Positions 50,817 through 58,631 of a stretch of DNA of 64,000 nucleotides are shown piece by piece. The notes beneath the pieces were generated by a model. It ran no database searches. It was not told the DNA's origin and saw nothing but the letters and a program-made list of their open reading frames with translations. Each line of letters begins with the position of its first letter. Position 1 is the first letter of the stretch. A program made the position numbers and the translations under genes. Origin of the DNA: JBBQNJ01 sp038329845 (GTDB lineage: Bacteria > Planctomycetota > Phycisphaerae > Tepidisphaerales > Tepidisphaeraceae); contig JBBQNJ010000008.1 of the NCBI GenBank assembly GCA_038329845.1, positions 1 through 64,000 of the forward strand, written 5' to 3'.

Positions 50817-51258
50817 GGCACCTCGATTGAAAAATCCACGCGGCGTGGCGTTGACCGGCACCATAGCGACAACCCCCGCGCCGGTCGAGGATCAGCCTCG
50901 GCGCGTGAGGGACATCCCCCCACGCACGCGGCATAGACCGCCAACCGCCGGATGCGCGATCGCCCGTTTTTGAGAATGGGGACGATATTCTCCGGCGGGG
51001 ACTTTTCCTGCTGATCGGCGCCTTGTCCACCCCGCTCCATGCCCGCTGGCAGCCGGCGGTGCGGGCGACGCCGGCGGTGCGGGCGATGCAACACAGCGAC
51101 CGGCGGTGCGGCTGAGCATCGCCCCGCGACCGGTGGCGGCCCGGCTGATCCTGGAATCCTGAAAAAGGGGATCGGGTACACTCGACCACGCGCTGCTTCG
51201 GGCCGCATATTTTGCGAGTTCACGGGCAAGAGTGTGTCGGCAGGTTCACCCGACCCCC
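50817..51258. other. 442-base spacer between EamA and debranching-enzyme genes
   Basis: The spacer contains a decayed copy of part of a DUF4118 gene (50960-51115) and the left part of an inverted-repeat element (51162-51262). An 18-base tandem duplication (two copies of CGGCGGTGCGGGCGA(C/T)GC, 51055-51090) lies inside the decayed copy. The 140 bases nearest the debranching gene show nothing I recognise beyond its ribosome-binding site. Confidence 0.5.
50960..51115 (+). pseudogene. Decayed fragment of a DUF4118 sensor gene
   Basis: Plus-strand translation reads SPVFENGDDILRRGLFLLIG, then ALSTPLHARWQPAVRA, closely matching SPVLDNGDDILRLGLFLLIG and ALSSTLHARWQRAVTA in the DUF4118-PAS protein at 62.0 kb. 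The DNA is also very similar: GGGACTTTTCCTGCTGAT is shared exactly. An 18-base tandem duplication adds six residues, and the frame stops at 51113-51115 after MQHSDRRCG. Upstream and downstream parts of the gene are missing. It is a non-functional partial copy, either an old duplication or recombination scar. Confidence 0.8.
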
Positions 51259-51262
51259 TTAT
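51162..51262. mobile_element. Possible ~100-bp inverted-repeat element
   Basis: AAAAGGGGATCGGGTACAC (51163-51181) is imperfectly inverted at 51244-51262, whose reverse complement is ATAAGGGGGTCGGGTGAAC; 15 of 19 positions agree. Its size resembles the two GGGGACGCGC elements, but the ends differ. The right arm overlaps the stop codon of the EamA gene. No coding capacity. Confidence 0.4.
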
Positions 51263-51687
51263 TTGAGGGCCGCCAGATAGGCGCCGAAGGCGATCAGGAC
51301 GATGCCGAACCAGTTGGCCGGGCCGGGGCGGTCGCCGAGCAGCAGCACCGCCAGCATGACGGCCAAGGGCATGCTCAGCTTGTCGATCGGCGCGACCTGG
51401 GACACCGTGCCGACTTGGATGGCCTTGAAATAGAACAGCCACGATACGGCGCCGGCCAGGCCGGACAAGACGATCATCGTCAGCGCCCGCCCGTGCAGCG
51501 ACTGCGCCTTGGACCAAAGCCCCATCCCCCCGCACAGCGCCACTAGGAACGCCGTCATCACCACACTGCGGATCGTCGTGGCCAATGTGGAGTTGATGTC
51601 CTTCATCCCGATCTTGCCGAAGATGCCCACCAGCGACGCGGCACCGGCCGAAAGCAAGGCGTACACCAGCCATCGTTGGTCATTCAT
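51259..51687 (-). CDS. EamA-domain membrane transporter (half-size)
   Basis: A 142-residue, five-helix membrane protein consisting of one EamA (DMT superfamily) repeat: WLVYALLSAGAASLVGIFGKIGMKDINSTLATTIRS, ALTMIVLSGLAGAVSWLFYFKAIQVGTVSQVAPIDKLSMPLAVMLAVLLLGDRPGP-type sequence, ending in IVLIAFGAYLAALK. Full-size DMT transporters have two such repeats, so this one would have to dimerise. The substrate is unknown. The gene's last codons lie within an inverted-repeat element. Confidence 0.85.
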   Translation of the reverse strand: MNDQRWLVYALLSAGAASLVGIFGKIGMKDINSTLATTIRSVVMTAFLVALCGGMGLWSKAQSLHGRALTMIVLSGLAGAVSWLFYFKAIQVGTVSQVAPIDKLSMPLAVMLAVLLLGDRPGPANWFGIVLIAFGAYLAALK

Positions 51688-51858
51688 GGACGGTGAGTGT
51701 ATCGGATCGGCGGTTCGGGTCGTAGGCGACCGCGTCGGCGCTTCCGATCGGATGGCCAGTGGTCGAACGGCCGCGGCGATCGAACATGGGCTTCAAGGCG
51801 GGCGTCGCGCGATTCGATAAGGACCGGGGGGGAGCCTTTCAATCCGGAGAGACGCGCC

Positions 51859-52026
51859 ATGCCGGTCCAGATGATTTGCCCGAATCTTCGTTGCCGAAAG
51901 ATGTTGACCGTCCCCGAGGATGTGCGCGGGAAGCTGGTCAAATGTCAGCATTGCCAGACCATGTTCCGGGTGCTGGACGCCCGTCCGGTGAAGCCTGCCA
52001 TGGCCGGCGCCGGTGAGCGCAAATAG
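51859..52026 (+). CDS. 55-residue zinc-ribbon protein
   Basis: A very small protein with four cysteines arranged as a zinc ribbon (C7, C12, C29, C32) in the frame MPVQMICPNLRC...VPEDVRGKLVKCQHCQTMF. The 'P-x-x-x-x-GK-x-x-C-x-x-C' pattern matches the MJ0042-type zinc finger common at the N-terminus of planctomycetal proteins; here it stands alone. GGAGAG lies 7-8 bases before ATG 51859, which supports the start. It is transcribed toward the convergent sugar-transferase gene. Function unknown. Confidence 0.75.
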   Translation: MPVQMICPNLRCRKMLTVPEDVRGKLVKCQHCQTMFRVLDARPVKPAMAGAGERK

Positions 52027-52045
52027 GCGTTTGCCCCCCGCCACT

Positions 52046-52774
52046 TCAGCCGGGCGCGCCCGCCGGCGCCGATCGGTGCAGCGCCTCCAGTCGCACCTGG
52101 AAATCGCACCAGGCCGGACCGAGCAATCTCGCATAGGCGCGACTGCGTGGCCGCAAGATCAACCACGCCGTCAGCAGCATGATCCGCAGGTCCAACGGCA
52201 ACGAGGCGCGCTCGACGTACCACAACTCGAGGTCGGCCTTGAGCGGCGCGATGTCTTCGCGGTAGCACGCCGCGACCCCCTTGGGGGAGGCCGAGAGGAT
52301 GTCCTCCTCGTCGCGGAAGACCAGCGATCCCAACCCCGTCACGCCGGGGGCGACTTGGTGCAGACGTTGGACCACGTCGTCGGGCAACATCGACAACTCA
52401 CCAGGAAGCATCGGGCGCGGTCCGACGATGCTCATGTCCCCTTTCAGCACGTTGAGCAGTTGGGGCACTTCGTTGAGCTTGGTCATCCGCAGCACGCGCC
52501 CCCACGGATGCACGCGCGGGTCGCCGCGGACGGTCAACGCCACTGACCCATCCGCCGCCGGCGGAACCGTGCGCATCGAGGCGAACTTGAGCATGTCGAA
52601 CGGGACCCGCTCGCGCCCGATGCGGCACTGCCGGAAAAAGACATCCCCATCGCCGGTGCATCGGCAGATCAACGCGATGAGCAGCCCGACGGGAAAAAAC
52701 GCCGCCAGCGCCGCGGCGGCGAGAAGGATGTCGAAAGCGCGTTTCAGCATCGGGGGGAAGATCGGCCAGGTCAC
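52046..52774 (-). CDS. Undecaprenyl-phosphate sugar phosphotransferase (PglC-like)
   Basis: A small monotopic phosphoglycosyl transferase that starts glycan assembly by moving a sugar-1-phosphate onto undecaprenyl phosphate. The 242-residue protein has one N-terminal membrane segment (about 14-36, KRAFDILLAAAALAAFFPVG), FRQCRIGRERVPFDMLKFASMRT and the signature MTKLNEVPQLLNVLKGDMSI followed by VGPRP. In PglC the residue before the catalytic Glu is the nucleophile Asp; here it is Asn (N101-E102). It starts with GTG overlapping the DegT stop (GTGA). It is the last gene of the glycan operon. Confidence 0.88.
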   Translation of the reverse strand: MTWPIFPPMLKRAFDILLAAAALAAFFPVGLLIALICRCTGDGDVFFRQCRIGRERVPFDMLKFASMRTVPPAADGSVALTVRGDPRVHPWGRVLRMTKLNEVPQLLNVLKGDMSIVGPRPMLPGELSMLPDDVVQRLHQVAPGVTGLGSLVFRDEEDILSASPKGVAACYREDIAPLKADLELWYVERASLPLDLRIMLLTAWLILRPRSRAYARLLGPAWCDFQVRLEALHRSAPAGAPG

Positions 52775-53931
52775 GTCAGCAATTCGCGCGTCGCGTCGGC
52801 CACCCGCTGAAACTGGTCTTCGGTCATCCGCGTGTAATTCGGCAGGCTGACCTCGCCGCGATAGCAGGCCATGGCGTTGGGGAAATCCTCGGGCTTAAGG
52901 TGGTATGTGTCGCGCCAATAGGGATGGAGGAACAGCGGGATGAAGTGGACGCTGGTGGAGATGCGCTTGCGGGCCATCGACTCGATGAACTGCTCCCGCG
53001 TGATCGGAGCATCTTCACGAAGTCGAAGCACATACAGATGATGGGCATGAACGTCGCCCTCGGGCGGCAAAGGTGGAAGTTCCACCGGCAAATCGGCGAA
53101 GGCGCGGTTGTAAAACTCGGCGATCTCCTGGCGGCGCTGCTGGAACCGACACGCCTTGCGCAATTGATGAATCCCCATCGACGCGGCGATGTCGGTCATG
53201 TTGTACTTGTAGCCGGGGGCGATCACCTCGTAATACCAGGCAGGTTTGTCGCTGCTGTAGCGCGAAAACGCGTCGCGGTCGATCCCGTGCAACCGCATGA
53301 TCCGGCAGCGCTGGGCCAGGTCGGCGTCGCGGGTGACGATCATGCCGCCTTCGCCGGTGGTCATGGTCTTGGTCGAATAAAAGCTGAAGATCGTCGCATC
53401 GCTGGGCAGCGACCCGATCATCCGCCTGCCGCAGGTGGTGGGCAGGGCATGGGCGGCGTCTTCGATCACCCGCAGCTTATGCTTGGCGGCGATCTCGAGG
53501 ATCGGGTCCATGTCGCAGGACAACCCGGCGAAATGCACCGGGAGGATAGCGCGGGTCTTGGGCGTGATCTTCGCTTCGATGCCCGCCGGATCGAGGTTGA
53601 ATGTCCGCCGGTCCACATCGACGAAGACCGGCTTGGCACCCAGATACCGCACCACCTCAGCCGTGGCGGTGAAGGTGTAAGGCGTCGTGATGACTTCGTC
53701 GCCGCAATTCAGCCCGATGGCCTCGACGGCCAAATGCAGCCCAGCGGTGGCGGAATTGACCGCGACGGCCTCGACCCCCCCGCCGATAAACTCGGCGAAA
53801 TCCTGCTCGAACCGCCGCATCTTCGGCCCGGTGGTGACCCAGCCGTGGAGCATGGAATCGACCACTTCATCGACCTCTTCCTGGCCGATGTCGGGGATGG
53901 AAAAGGGGATGAATGGGTCGGTCATGCTCAT
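52771..53931 (-). CDS. DegT/DnrJ/EryC1-family sugar aminotransferase
   Basis: A PLP-dependent aminotransferase acting on keto sugars of nucleotide-activated hexoses. The 386-residue protein shows FSIPDIGQEEVDEVVDSMLHGWVTTGP, AVNSATAGLHLAV, ITTPYTFTATAEVV, VIEDAAHALPT (PLP-binding D158) and the Schiff-base lysine in FYSTKTMTTGEGGM (K188). Together with the GNAT gene just upstream it would make an N-acetamido sugar, similar in logic to WecE/WecD. The precise sugar cannot be told. Start and stop both overlap neighbours by 4 bases. Confidence 0.9.
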   Translation of the reverse strand: MSMTDPFIPFSIPDIGQEEVDEVVDSMLHGWVTTGPKMRRFEQDFAEFIGGGVEAVAVNSATAGLHLAVEAIGLNCGDEVITTPYTFTATAEVVRYLGAKPVFVDVDRRTFNLDPAGIEAKITPKTRAILPVHFAGLSCDMDPILEIAAKHKLRVIEDAAHALPTTCGRRMIGSLPSDATIFSFYSTKTMTTGEGGMIVTRDADLAQRCRIMRLHGIDRDAFSRYSSDKPAWYYEVIAPGYKYNMTDIAASMGIHQLRKACRFQQRRQEIAEFYNRAFADLPVELPPLPPEGDVHAHHLYVLRLREDAPITREQFIESMARKRISTSVHFIPLFLHPYWRDTYHLKPEDFPNAMACYRGEVSLPNYTRMTEDQFQRVADATRELLT

Positions 53932-54617
53932 GCGTTCCGAAGCGGCCGGACGTATTCATACATCAAACGCCCCTCGGATGTCGAATATCGGCGCGCAATT
54001 CCAAATCCCAGCCGCCGATAGAAGCGGTTGACCGCCTCATTATCCTCCACATCCGTGGTTAAGCAAATATCGGGGCAATTCCGTCGGCGTAATTCCTCGC
54101 AAAACGCTTCGACCAGTCGGCGACCAATCCCCTGCCCCGATGAATCGGGATGGACCGCCAACGACATCAAGCAAGCTTCCGATGCGCTTTCATTCGCTTC
54201 CCCGGCTCGACGCAACGCCCGAAGCAGCCGGAGAATGATGGTCGGTCGTCGCAACACGGCCCCGGCGGAGGCCCATGCGAACCCGAAAAGGTTCTCGCGG
54301 ACCAGGCTTCGATAAAACCCCGATTGCCGCGTCACCCCGCCGACCAGTCCTCGAAGTTGGCCATCCTCTTCAGCCACGAGCAGCACCCCGATCTCCCGCT
54401 CGATTATCTGTCGATAGAGCATCCGCAGAAACCGCCGCCCCAGAAACGTGAGGAAAAACCCGGGAAACGCGGCCATGTGCAGGTCGACGATCGGGGGAAG
54501 ATCATGAAGCTTGGCGGGTCTGATTTGCGTTGGAACCACTTGGCCATGATCCTTTGCTCGCTGGCGATCCGACGGAACAACGAGTTCAGTGGGACGCCGA
54601 CGTCCGGCTCTGAGCAC
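53928..54617 (-). CDS. GNAT-family N-acetyltransferase of the glycan operon
   Basis: A 229-residue acetyltransferase with a standard GNAT fold: QIRPAKLHDLPPIVDLHMAAFPGFFLTFLG at the front, CLMSLAVHPDSSGQGIGRRLVEAF (acetyl-CoA loop) and DVEDNEAVNRFYRRLGF. The most likely substrate is the amino sugar made by the adjacent DegT aminotransferase. The start used is GTG 54617, 9 bases after the WbuB-like gene stop; an internal GTG at 54536 is also possible. The stop overlaps the DegT start. Confidence 0.8.
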   Translation of the reverse strand: MLRAGRRRPTELVVPSDRQRAKDHGQVVPTQIRPAKLHDLPPIVDLHMAAFPGFFLTFLGRRFLRMLYRQIIEREIGVLLVAEEDGQLRGLVGGVTRQSGFYRSLVRENLFGFAWASAGAVLRRPTIILRLLRALRRAGEANESASEACLMSLAVHPDSSGQGIGRRLVEAFCEELRRRNCPDICLTTDVEDNEAVNRFYRRLGFGIARRYSTSEGRLMYEYVRPLRNA

Positions 54618-54626
54618 GTGCGACAG

Positions 54627-55835
54627 TCATTTTTCCAAGAAGTCCAAGATTCTCTCGACTCCCTTGTCGAAGGCAAGTTCCCGCCGGTAGTAGGTTCGAC
54701 CTCGTTGTCCCATTTGATCAAGCCCTTGGCGTCCCATGCGCTCCATCGCCTCAACGGCATCAGCCATGGCATTCGAGTCACCGGGGGCACAGACCACGCC
54801 GCAATCGGCTTGGCGGACAAGCCGGGCCGCTTCGCCCTCGACCGCCGCGAGGATCGGTCGACCGGCCGCCATGCTGGCCTGGACTTTCTGAGGAATCCCG
54901 ATGCGGGTCAGTTCCGAGGGGAGCAGGTGGACCAGCAGCGCATCGGCCCGCTCTTGAAGCCTGCGCGCCGCGGAGGCGCCGACTCGTGGATGCAGCACCA
55001 CATTCGTGAGCGACTCACTGTCAATCCTCCCCGCCAGTTGGGAAAACGCGACGCCGTCGCCCACCAGCGCCAGGCGGCAGTCAGACCCCCGGGCGGCGAG
55101 AATTTTCATGGCGTCCAAAGCCGTCCCCAGCGACTGAAGTCGACCGATATTGCCGGCGTATAGAACGGTGAACTTGCCGGGCACGAAATATTGTTCCAGG
55201 TCTTCAGACGACGAGGGTAGAGAAGGCGTTTCATCGGTCCAGTTGTAAACCACTTCCATCGCGCCGGGGTCGAAACCCCGGGAGACCAGGTCATTGCGGT
55301 ACCCGGGGGAGAGAACGATGAATCGACCTGCCTGTCCATAGCTCCAATGTGTCACCCAATTCAGAATTCGACGCGCCATGCCGCCGCGAAGCATTCCTGA
55401 ATCGCTGACGCTCTGAGGCCAGATATCCTGCACGTCGGCTACGACCTTCGCTCCCGTCGTGCGACGCAGAAGCGCCGCCGGCCACAAGAGCGTGATCGGG
55501 CCAAGGTAGACATAGCAGAGATCAAAGCGCTCGCGCATCATGGCGAGATGAATGAGCATCGACAGGCCCAGCGACAGGTAGCTCAGTATCCGCCGCGCCG
55601 CCGAACGATCGTGGCTGGGATACATCGCCACGCGGGTCACTGCAACGCCGTCAAGGACTTCGTCCTGCGTCCAGCGCATTTTGTAACCAGGATAAATTCT
55701 TCCGCCGGGATAATTCGGAAAGCCAGTAAGCACCCGAACCGTATGCCCATGTCGCTGCAAGGCCCGGGCGAACGCCAATCCCTTGAGATGATTCGGTTCC
55801 GGTTGAAAGAGATTGTTGATCAAGAGGATTCGCAA
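54627..55835 (-). CDS. wbuB: GT4 glycosyltransferase, WbuB-like (L-FucNAc transferase)
   Basis: A GT-B fold family 4 glycosyltransferase, 402 residues from TTG 55835. Features: RILLINNLFQPEPNHLKGLAFARAL, GFPNYPGGRIYPGYK, DVQDIWPQS, VLYAGNIGRLQSLGTALDAM and the C-terminal nucleotide-sugar site GIPQKVQASMAAGRPILAAVEGE. FPNYPGG and DIWPQS are characteristic of the WbuB group found with fnlABC. TTG is chosen because GAGGGG precedes it, 8 bases after the cupin stop; an upstream ATG would overlap that gene widely. Predicted to add L-FucNAc to the lipid-linked glycan at the cytoplasmic face. Confidence 0.83.
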   Translation of the reverse strand: MRILLINNLFQPEPNHLKGLAFARALQRHGHTVRVLTGFPNYPGGRIYPGYKMRWTQDEVLDGVAVTRVAMYPSHDRSAARRILSYLSLGLSMLIHLAMMRERFDLCYVYLGPITLLWPAALLRRTTGAKVVADVQDIWPQSVSDSGMLRGGMARRILNWVTHWSYGQAGRFIVLSPGYRNDLVSRGFDPGAMEVVYNWTDETPSLPSSSEDLEQYFVPGKFTVLYAGNIGRLQSLGTALDAMKILAARGSDCRLALVGDGVAFSQLAGRIDSESLTNVVLHPRVGASAARRLQERADALLVHLLPSELTRIGIPQKVQASMAAGRPILAAVEGEAARLVRQADCGVVCAPGDSNAMADAVEAMERMGRQGLDQMGQRGRTYYRRELAFDKGVERILDFLEK

Positions 55836-55842
55836 ACGCGGT

Positions 55843-56280
55843 TCACCCCTCGATGGGCCAATAGCCAACTGGAAACCGGAAATCGTCCGTGCCGGCGTCG
55901 CACAGGGCACCGGCGGAGAAGACGGTCAAGATCGCCCCATACGTCAACGCGGCCATGCCGGTGGCGTATCCCGGAGGAATCGTCAGGACGGCGGGCTTGG
56001 CGCCCGACAACACGATTCGTTCGATCGGCAGGTTCGTCGCGGGATGCTCCCAATCGTCAGGCCGCACGATCGCAATGAGAATACTGCCCTGCATCGCCGA
56101 GAACCACTTGCGGTCCCGCCGGTGCCCAACCCAACCGCGCGGCTCGCGCGGGCGGTGTGGCTGGATCGTGTAGAAGCGCTCGACGCCCTTGAAGTTGAAG
56201 TCGTTCACGAACGAGACCGTGCCGCGGGCGTCCACGTGAAGTCCGCCGGGGATCAGCGTAGGTTTCTCGATCTCGTCCAT
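55843..56280 (-). CDS. Cupin-fold sugar epimerase/isomerase-like protein
   Basis: A 145-residue RmlC/WxcM-like cupin: LIPGGLHVDARGTVSFVNDFNFKGVERFYTIQPHRPREPRGWVGHRRDRKWFSAM, then PAVLTIPPGYATGMAALT. Proteins of this shape are nucleotide-sugar 3,5-epimerases or 3,4-ketoisomerases (FdtA type), or unassigned cupins such as WbuC, which accompanies fnlABC-wbuB in E. coli O antigens. Its position between fnlC and the WbuB-like gene supports a role in the same sugar branch. The catalytic function is uncertain. Confidence 0.72.
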   Translation of the reverse strand: MDEIEKPTLIPGGLHVDARGTVSFVNDFNFKGVERFYTIQPHRPREPRGWVGHRRDRKWFSAMQGSILIAIVRPDDWEHPATNLPIERIVLSGAKPAVLTIPPGYATGMAALTYGAILTVFSAGALCDAGTDDFRFPVGYWPIEG

Positions 56281-56282
56281 GG

Positions 56283-57410
56283 CTATCCTTTTCGCCAGAC
56301 GGTGCGGTTCACGTAATCCGTATAGCTCAAAATGATCCGCACGACCTTTTCACTGACGTTGGGGACATTGTAATCGGCCACCAACCGAAGCGAACGGTCC
56401 TCGCCGCGGGGCTGGCGCTCGAGCAACCCCAGGGCGGCGCGGATGGTCGGCCAGTTCAGGCCGGTCATCATCACCGATGTCTCTTCCATCCCTTCGGGTC
56501 GCTCGTGGGCGTTGCGGATGTTCAGGGCAGGGAAGTTGAGAATGGAACTCTCCTCGGTGATGGTGCCGCTGTCGGACAGGACCGCCTTGGCGTTCATCTG
56601 CAACTTCACGTAATCGCACAGGCCCAGCGGCTTGAGTAACTCCACGCGAGGGTCCAGCTTGGCTCCGGTGGAGTCGATCTTCTTTCTCGTCCGCGGATGG
56701 GTCGAGACGATCACGCGGTGGCCGAAGGTGGTGGCGAGGTTGTTCAGCACCTCGATCAGGCGGGCGAACTGCTCGGGCGCGTCGATGTTCTCCTCGCGGT
56801 GGGCGCTGACCACGAAAAACTTCTCCGGCTCTAGTTTCAGCCGCGACAGCACATCCGATGCCTGGATTTTCGACAGGTAATGATGCAACACCTCGAACAT
56901 CGGGCTGCCGGTTTTGATGACCCGATCCGGCGGCAGCCCCTCGCGCAGCAGGTAATCGCGCGAGATGGTGCTGTAGGGCATGTTGATGTCGCTGATGTGA
57001 TCGACAATTCGTCGGTTGATCTCCTCGGGCACGCGCTGATCGAAGCAGCGATTGCCGGCCTCCATGTGGAACACGGGGATCTTGCGGCGCTTGGCCGGAT
57101 AGGCGGCCAGGCAGCTATTGGTGTCGCCGAGGACCAGCAGCGCATCGGGCTGAATTTGTTCGAGGACGGCATCCACGCGGGCGATGATCTGCCCCACCGT
57201 TTCGCACGCCGACTTACCGGCGGCTTCGAGAAAGAAATCCGGCTTGCGGATTTCCAAGTCATCGAAAAAGACTTGGTTCAGCTCGTAATCGTAGTTCTGA
57301 CCCGTATGAATAATCCGATGGTCCACCGCCTCATCCAGCGCCGCCATGACGCGGGAAAGGCGAATGATCTCAGGGCGGGTTCCGACGATGGTAACAATTT
57401 TCATACGCAT
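56283..57410 (-). CDS. fnlC: UDP-N-acetyl-L-fucosamine synthase (UDP-GlcNAc 2-epimerase family)
   Basis: A 375-residue member of the UDP-GlcNAc 2-epimerase family in the FnlC/CapG/WbjD position; the last step, C2 epimerisation of UDP-2-acetamido-2,6-dideoxy-L-talose to UDP-L-FucNAc. Motifs: MKIVTIVGTRPEIIRLSRVM, HTGQNYDYELNQVFF, LVLGDTNSCLAA, HMEAGNRCFDQRVPEEINRRI, SAHREENID and SDSGTITEESSIL. FnlC assignment rests on the neighbouring fnlA and fnlB; a general WecB role is the alternative. ATG 57410, preceded by TGAGG, is used; a GTG overlapping the fnlB stop is possible. Confidence 0.88.
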   Translation of the reverse strand: MRMKIVTIVGTRPEIIRLSRVMAALDEAVDHRIIHTGQNYDYELNQVFFDDLEIRKPDFFLEAAGKSACETVGQIIARVDAVLEQIQPDALLVLGDTNSCLAAYPAKRRKIPVFHMEAGNRCFDQRVPEEINRRIVDHISDINMPYSTISRDYLLREGLPPDRVIKTGSPMFEVLHHYLSKIQASDVLSRLKLEPEKFFVVSAHREENIDAPEQFARLIEVLNNLATTFGHRVIVSTHPRTRKKIDSTGAKLDPRVELLKPLGLCDYVKLQMNAKAVLSDSGTITEESSILNFPALNIRNAHERPEGMEETSVMMTGLNWPTIRAALGLLERQPRGEDRSLRLVADYNVPNVSEKVVRIILSYTDYVNRTVWRKG

Positions 57411-57433
57411 TGCCTCAGGCCCGGCATCGTGCC

Positions 57434-58546
57434 TCACACCTTCAGGAAGACGGTGTCCGGTCTGGTTGGATCGAATATCTCATTGGCCCAGAAGAGCGTC
57501 ACCAGCTCCGCGGTGCCGACATTCTCGATAGAGTGCGTATAACCCGGAGGAATGTCCAGCACGCGGTATTGCTCACCGCGCACGCGATGTTCGATGACCT
57601 CGCCGCCGTGAATCTGCCGGAACCGAATCACGGCCTCGCCTTCCAGGACCAGAAATTTTTCGGTTTTGGTATGATGGAAGTGGTTGCCGCGAGTGATTCC
57701 CGGTTTGGTGCGAGAAACGAAAATCTGCCCGGCGGTCGGCGACTTGACGAACTCGGCCAAGCTCCCGCGGTCGTCGGTGCGGATATTAAGCGAATAACCG
57801 AACTGGTCCGGTTCGAGATACGACAGGTACGTCGCGTAAAGCGCCTTGACGAATGGGTCGGATAGATTCGGCAGCAACAGCGTCGTGCGCTGATCCCGGA
57901 AGGATCGGATCGTCGCCGCCAATTCGCCCAGGGTCGTTTTGTGCGATGGCAGCGGATCGGCGAAGCGAAACCCGCCGGGGGATTCGGCGAAATCCAGTTC
58001 ACTTAAGAAAGCCGTCACGACATCATCGATATATGTCAGATCCACCACGTTGTCAGGGTTGGAAATCTGGATGGGTTGATCGTGGGCGATATTGTGGCAA
58101 AACGTGGCGGTCACTGAGTTGTAATTGGGTCGACACCACTTACCGAAGAGGTTTTTCAGGCGATAGACGACCCCGGCGGCGCAGGTCGTTCGGCAATATT
58201 CCCGCACGGCATCCTCTGCGCCACGCTTGCTCAGACCATAGGGGTTGTCCAATTCGGCCTGAATCGACGAGGAGAGCACGATCTTCGGTTTTCGGCCCGA
58301 ATCGATGAGCTTGCGGCATATCTCATCGGTGAAGCCGGTGTTCCCGGCACGGAACTCATCGGCATTCCTGGGCCGGTTGACCCCCGCGAGATGAAAGATC
58401 ACCTCAGCGCTCGCCAGCGCCTCATCGAGATCGCCGGGCGCTGATTCCAAGTCATACCGCCACAGGCGCACCCCTTCCCGCCGCGCCAGTTCCACGCAGA
58501 GATTCTTGCCGACAAACCCATTGGCCCCGGTTACGAGTATGCGCAT
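57434..58546 (-). CDS. fnlB: UDP-2-acetamido-2,6-dideoxy-hexos-4-ulose epimerase/reductase
   Basis: A bifunctional CapF/WbjC-type enzyme of 370 residues, close to the ~369 of S. aureus CapF. The N-terminal short-chain dehydrogenase domain has ILVTGANGFVGKNL and FHLAGVNRPR, and SSSIQAELDNPYGLSKRGAE carries the Ser-Tyr-x-x-x-Lys catalytic set. The C-terminal cupin (from about 255) has GNHFHHTKTEKFLVLEGEAVIRFR with metal-type histidines. The cupin epimerises C3 and the SDR domain reduces C4 using NADPH. Product: UDP-2-acetamido-2,6-dideoxy-L-talose. Confidence 0.92.
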   Translation of the reverse strand: MRILVTGANGFVGKNLCVELARREGVRLWRYDLESAPGDLDEALASAEVIFHLAGVNRPRNADEFRAGNTGFTDEICRKLIDSGRKPKIVLSSSIQAELDNPYGLSKRGAEDAVREYCRTTCAAGVVYRLKNLFGKWCRPNYNSVTATFCHNIAHDQPIQISNPDNVVDLTYIDDVVTAFLSELDFAESPGGFRFADPLPSHKTTLGELAATIRSFRDQRTTLLLPNLSDPFVKALYATYLSYLEPDQFGYSLNIRTDDRGSLAEFVKSPTAGQIFVSRTKPGITRGNHFHHTKTEKFLVLEGEAVIRFRQIHGGEVIEHRVRGEQYRVLDIPPGYTHSIENVGTAELVTLFWANEIFDPTRPDTVFLKV

Positions 58547-58631
58547 TCGCCGTCCTTTCCCGCCCAGTTATCCGTCGAAGGTCGGTCAGTTCCCGAGGCG
58601 CCCGCAGGGCGGGTGTCGCCTGTGCCTGCAA

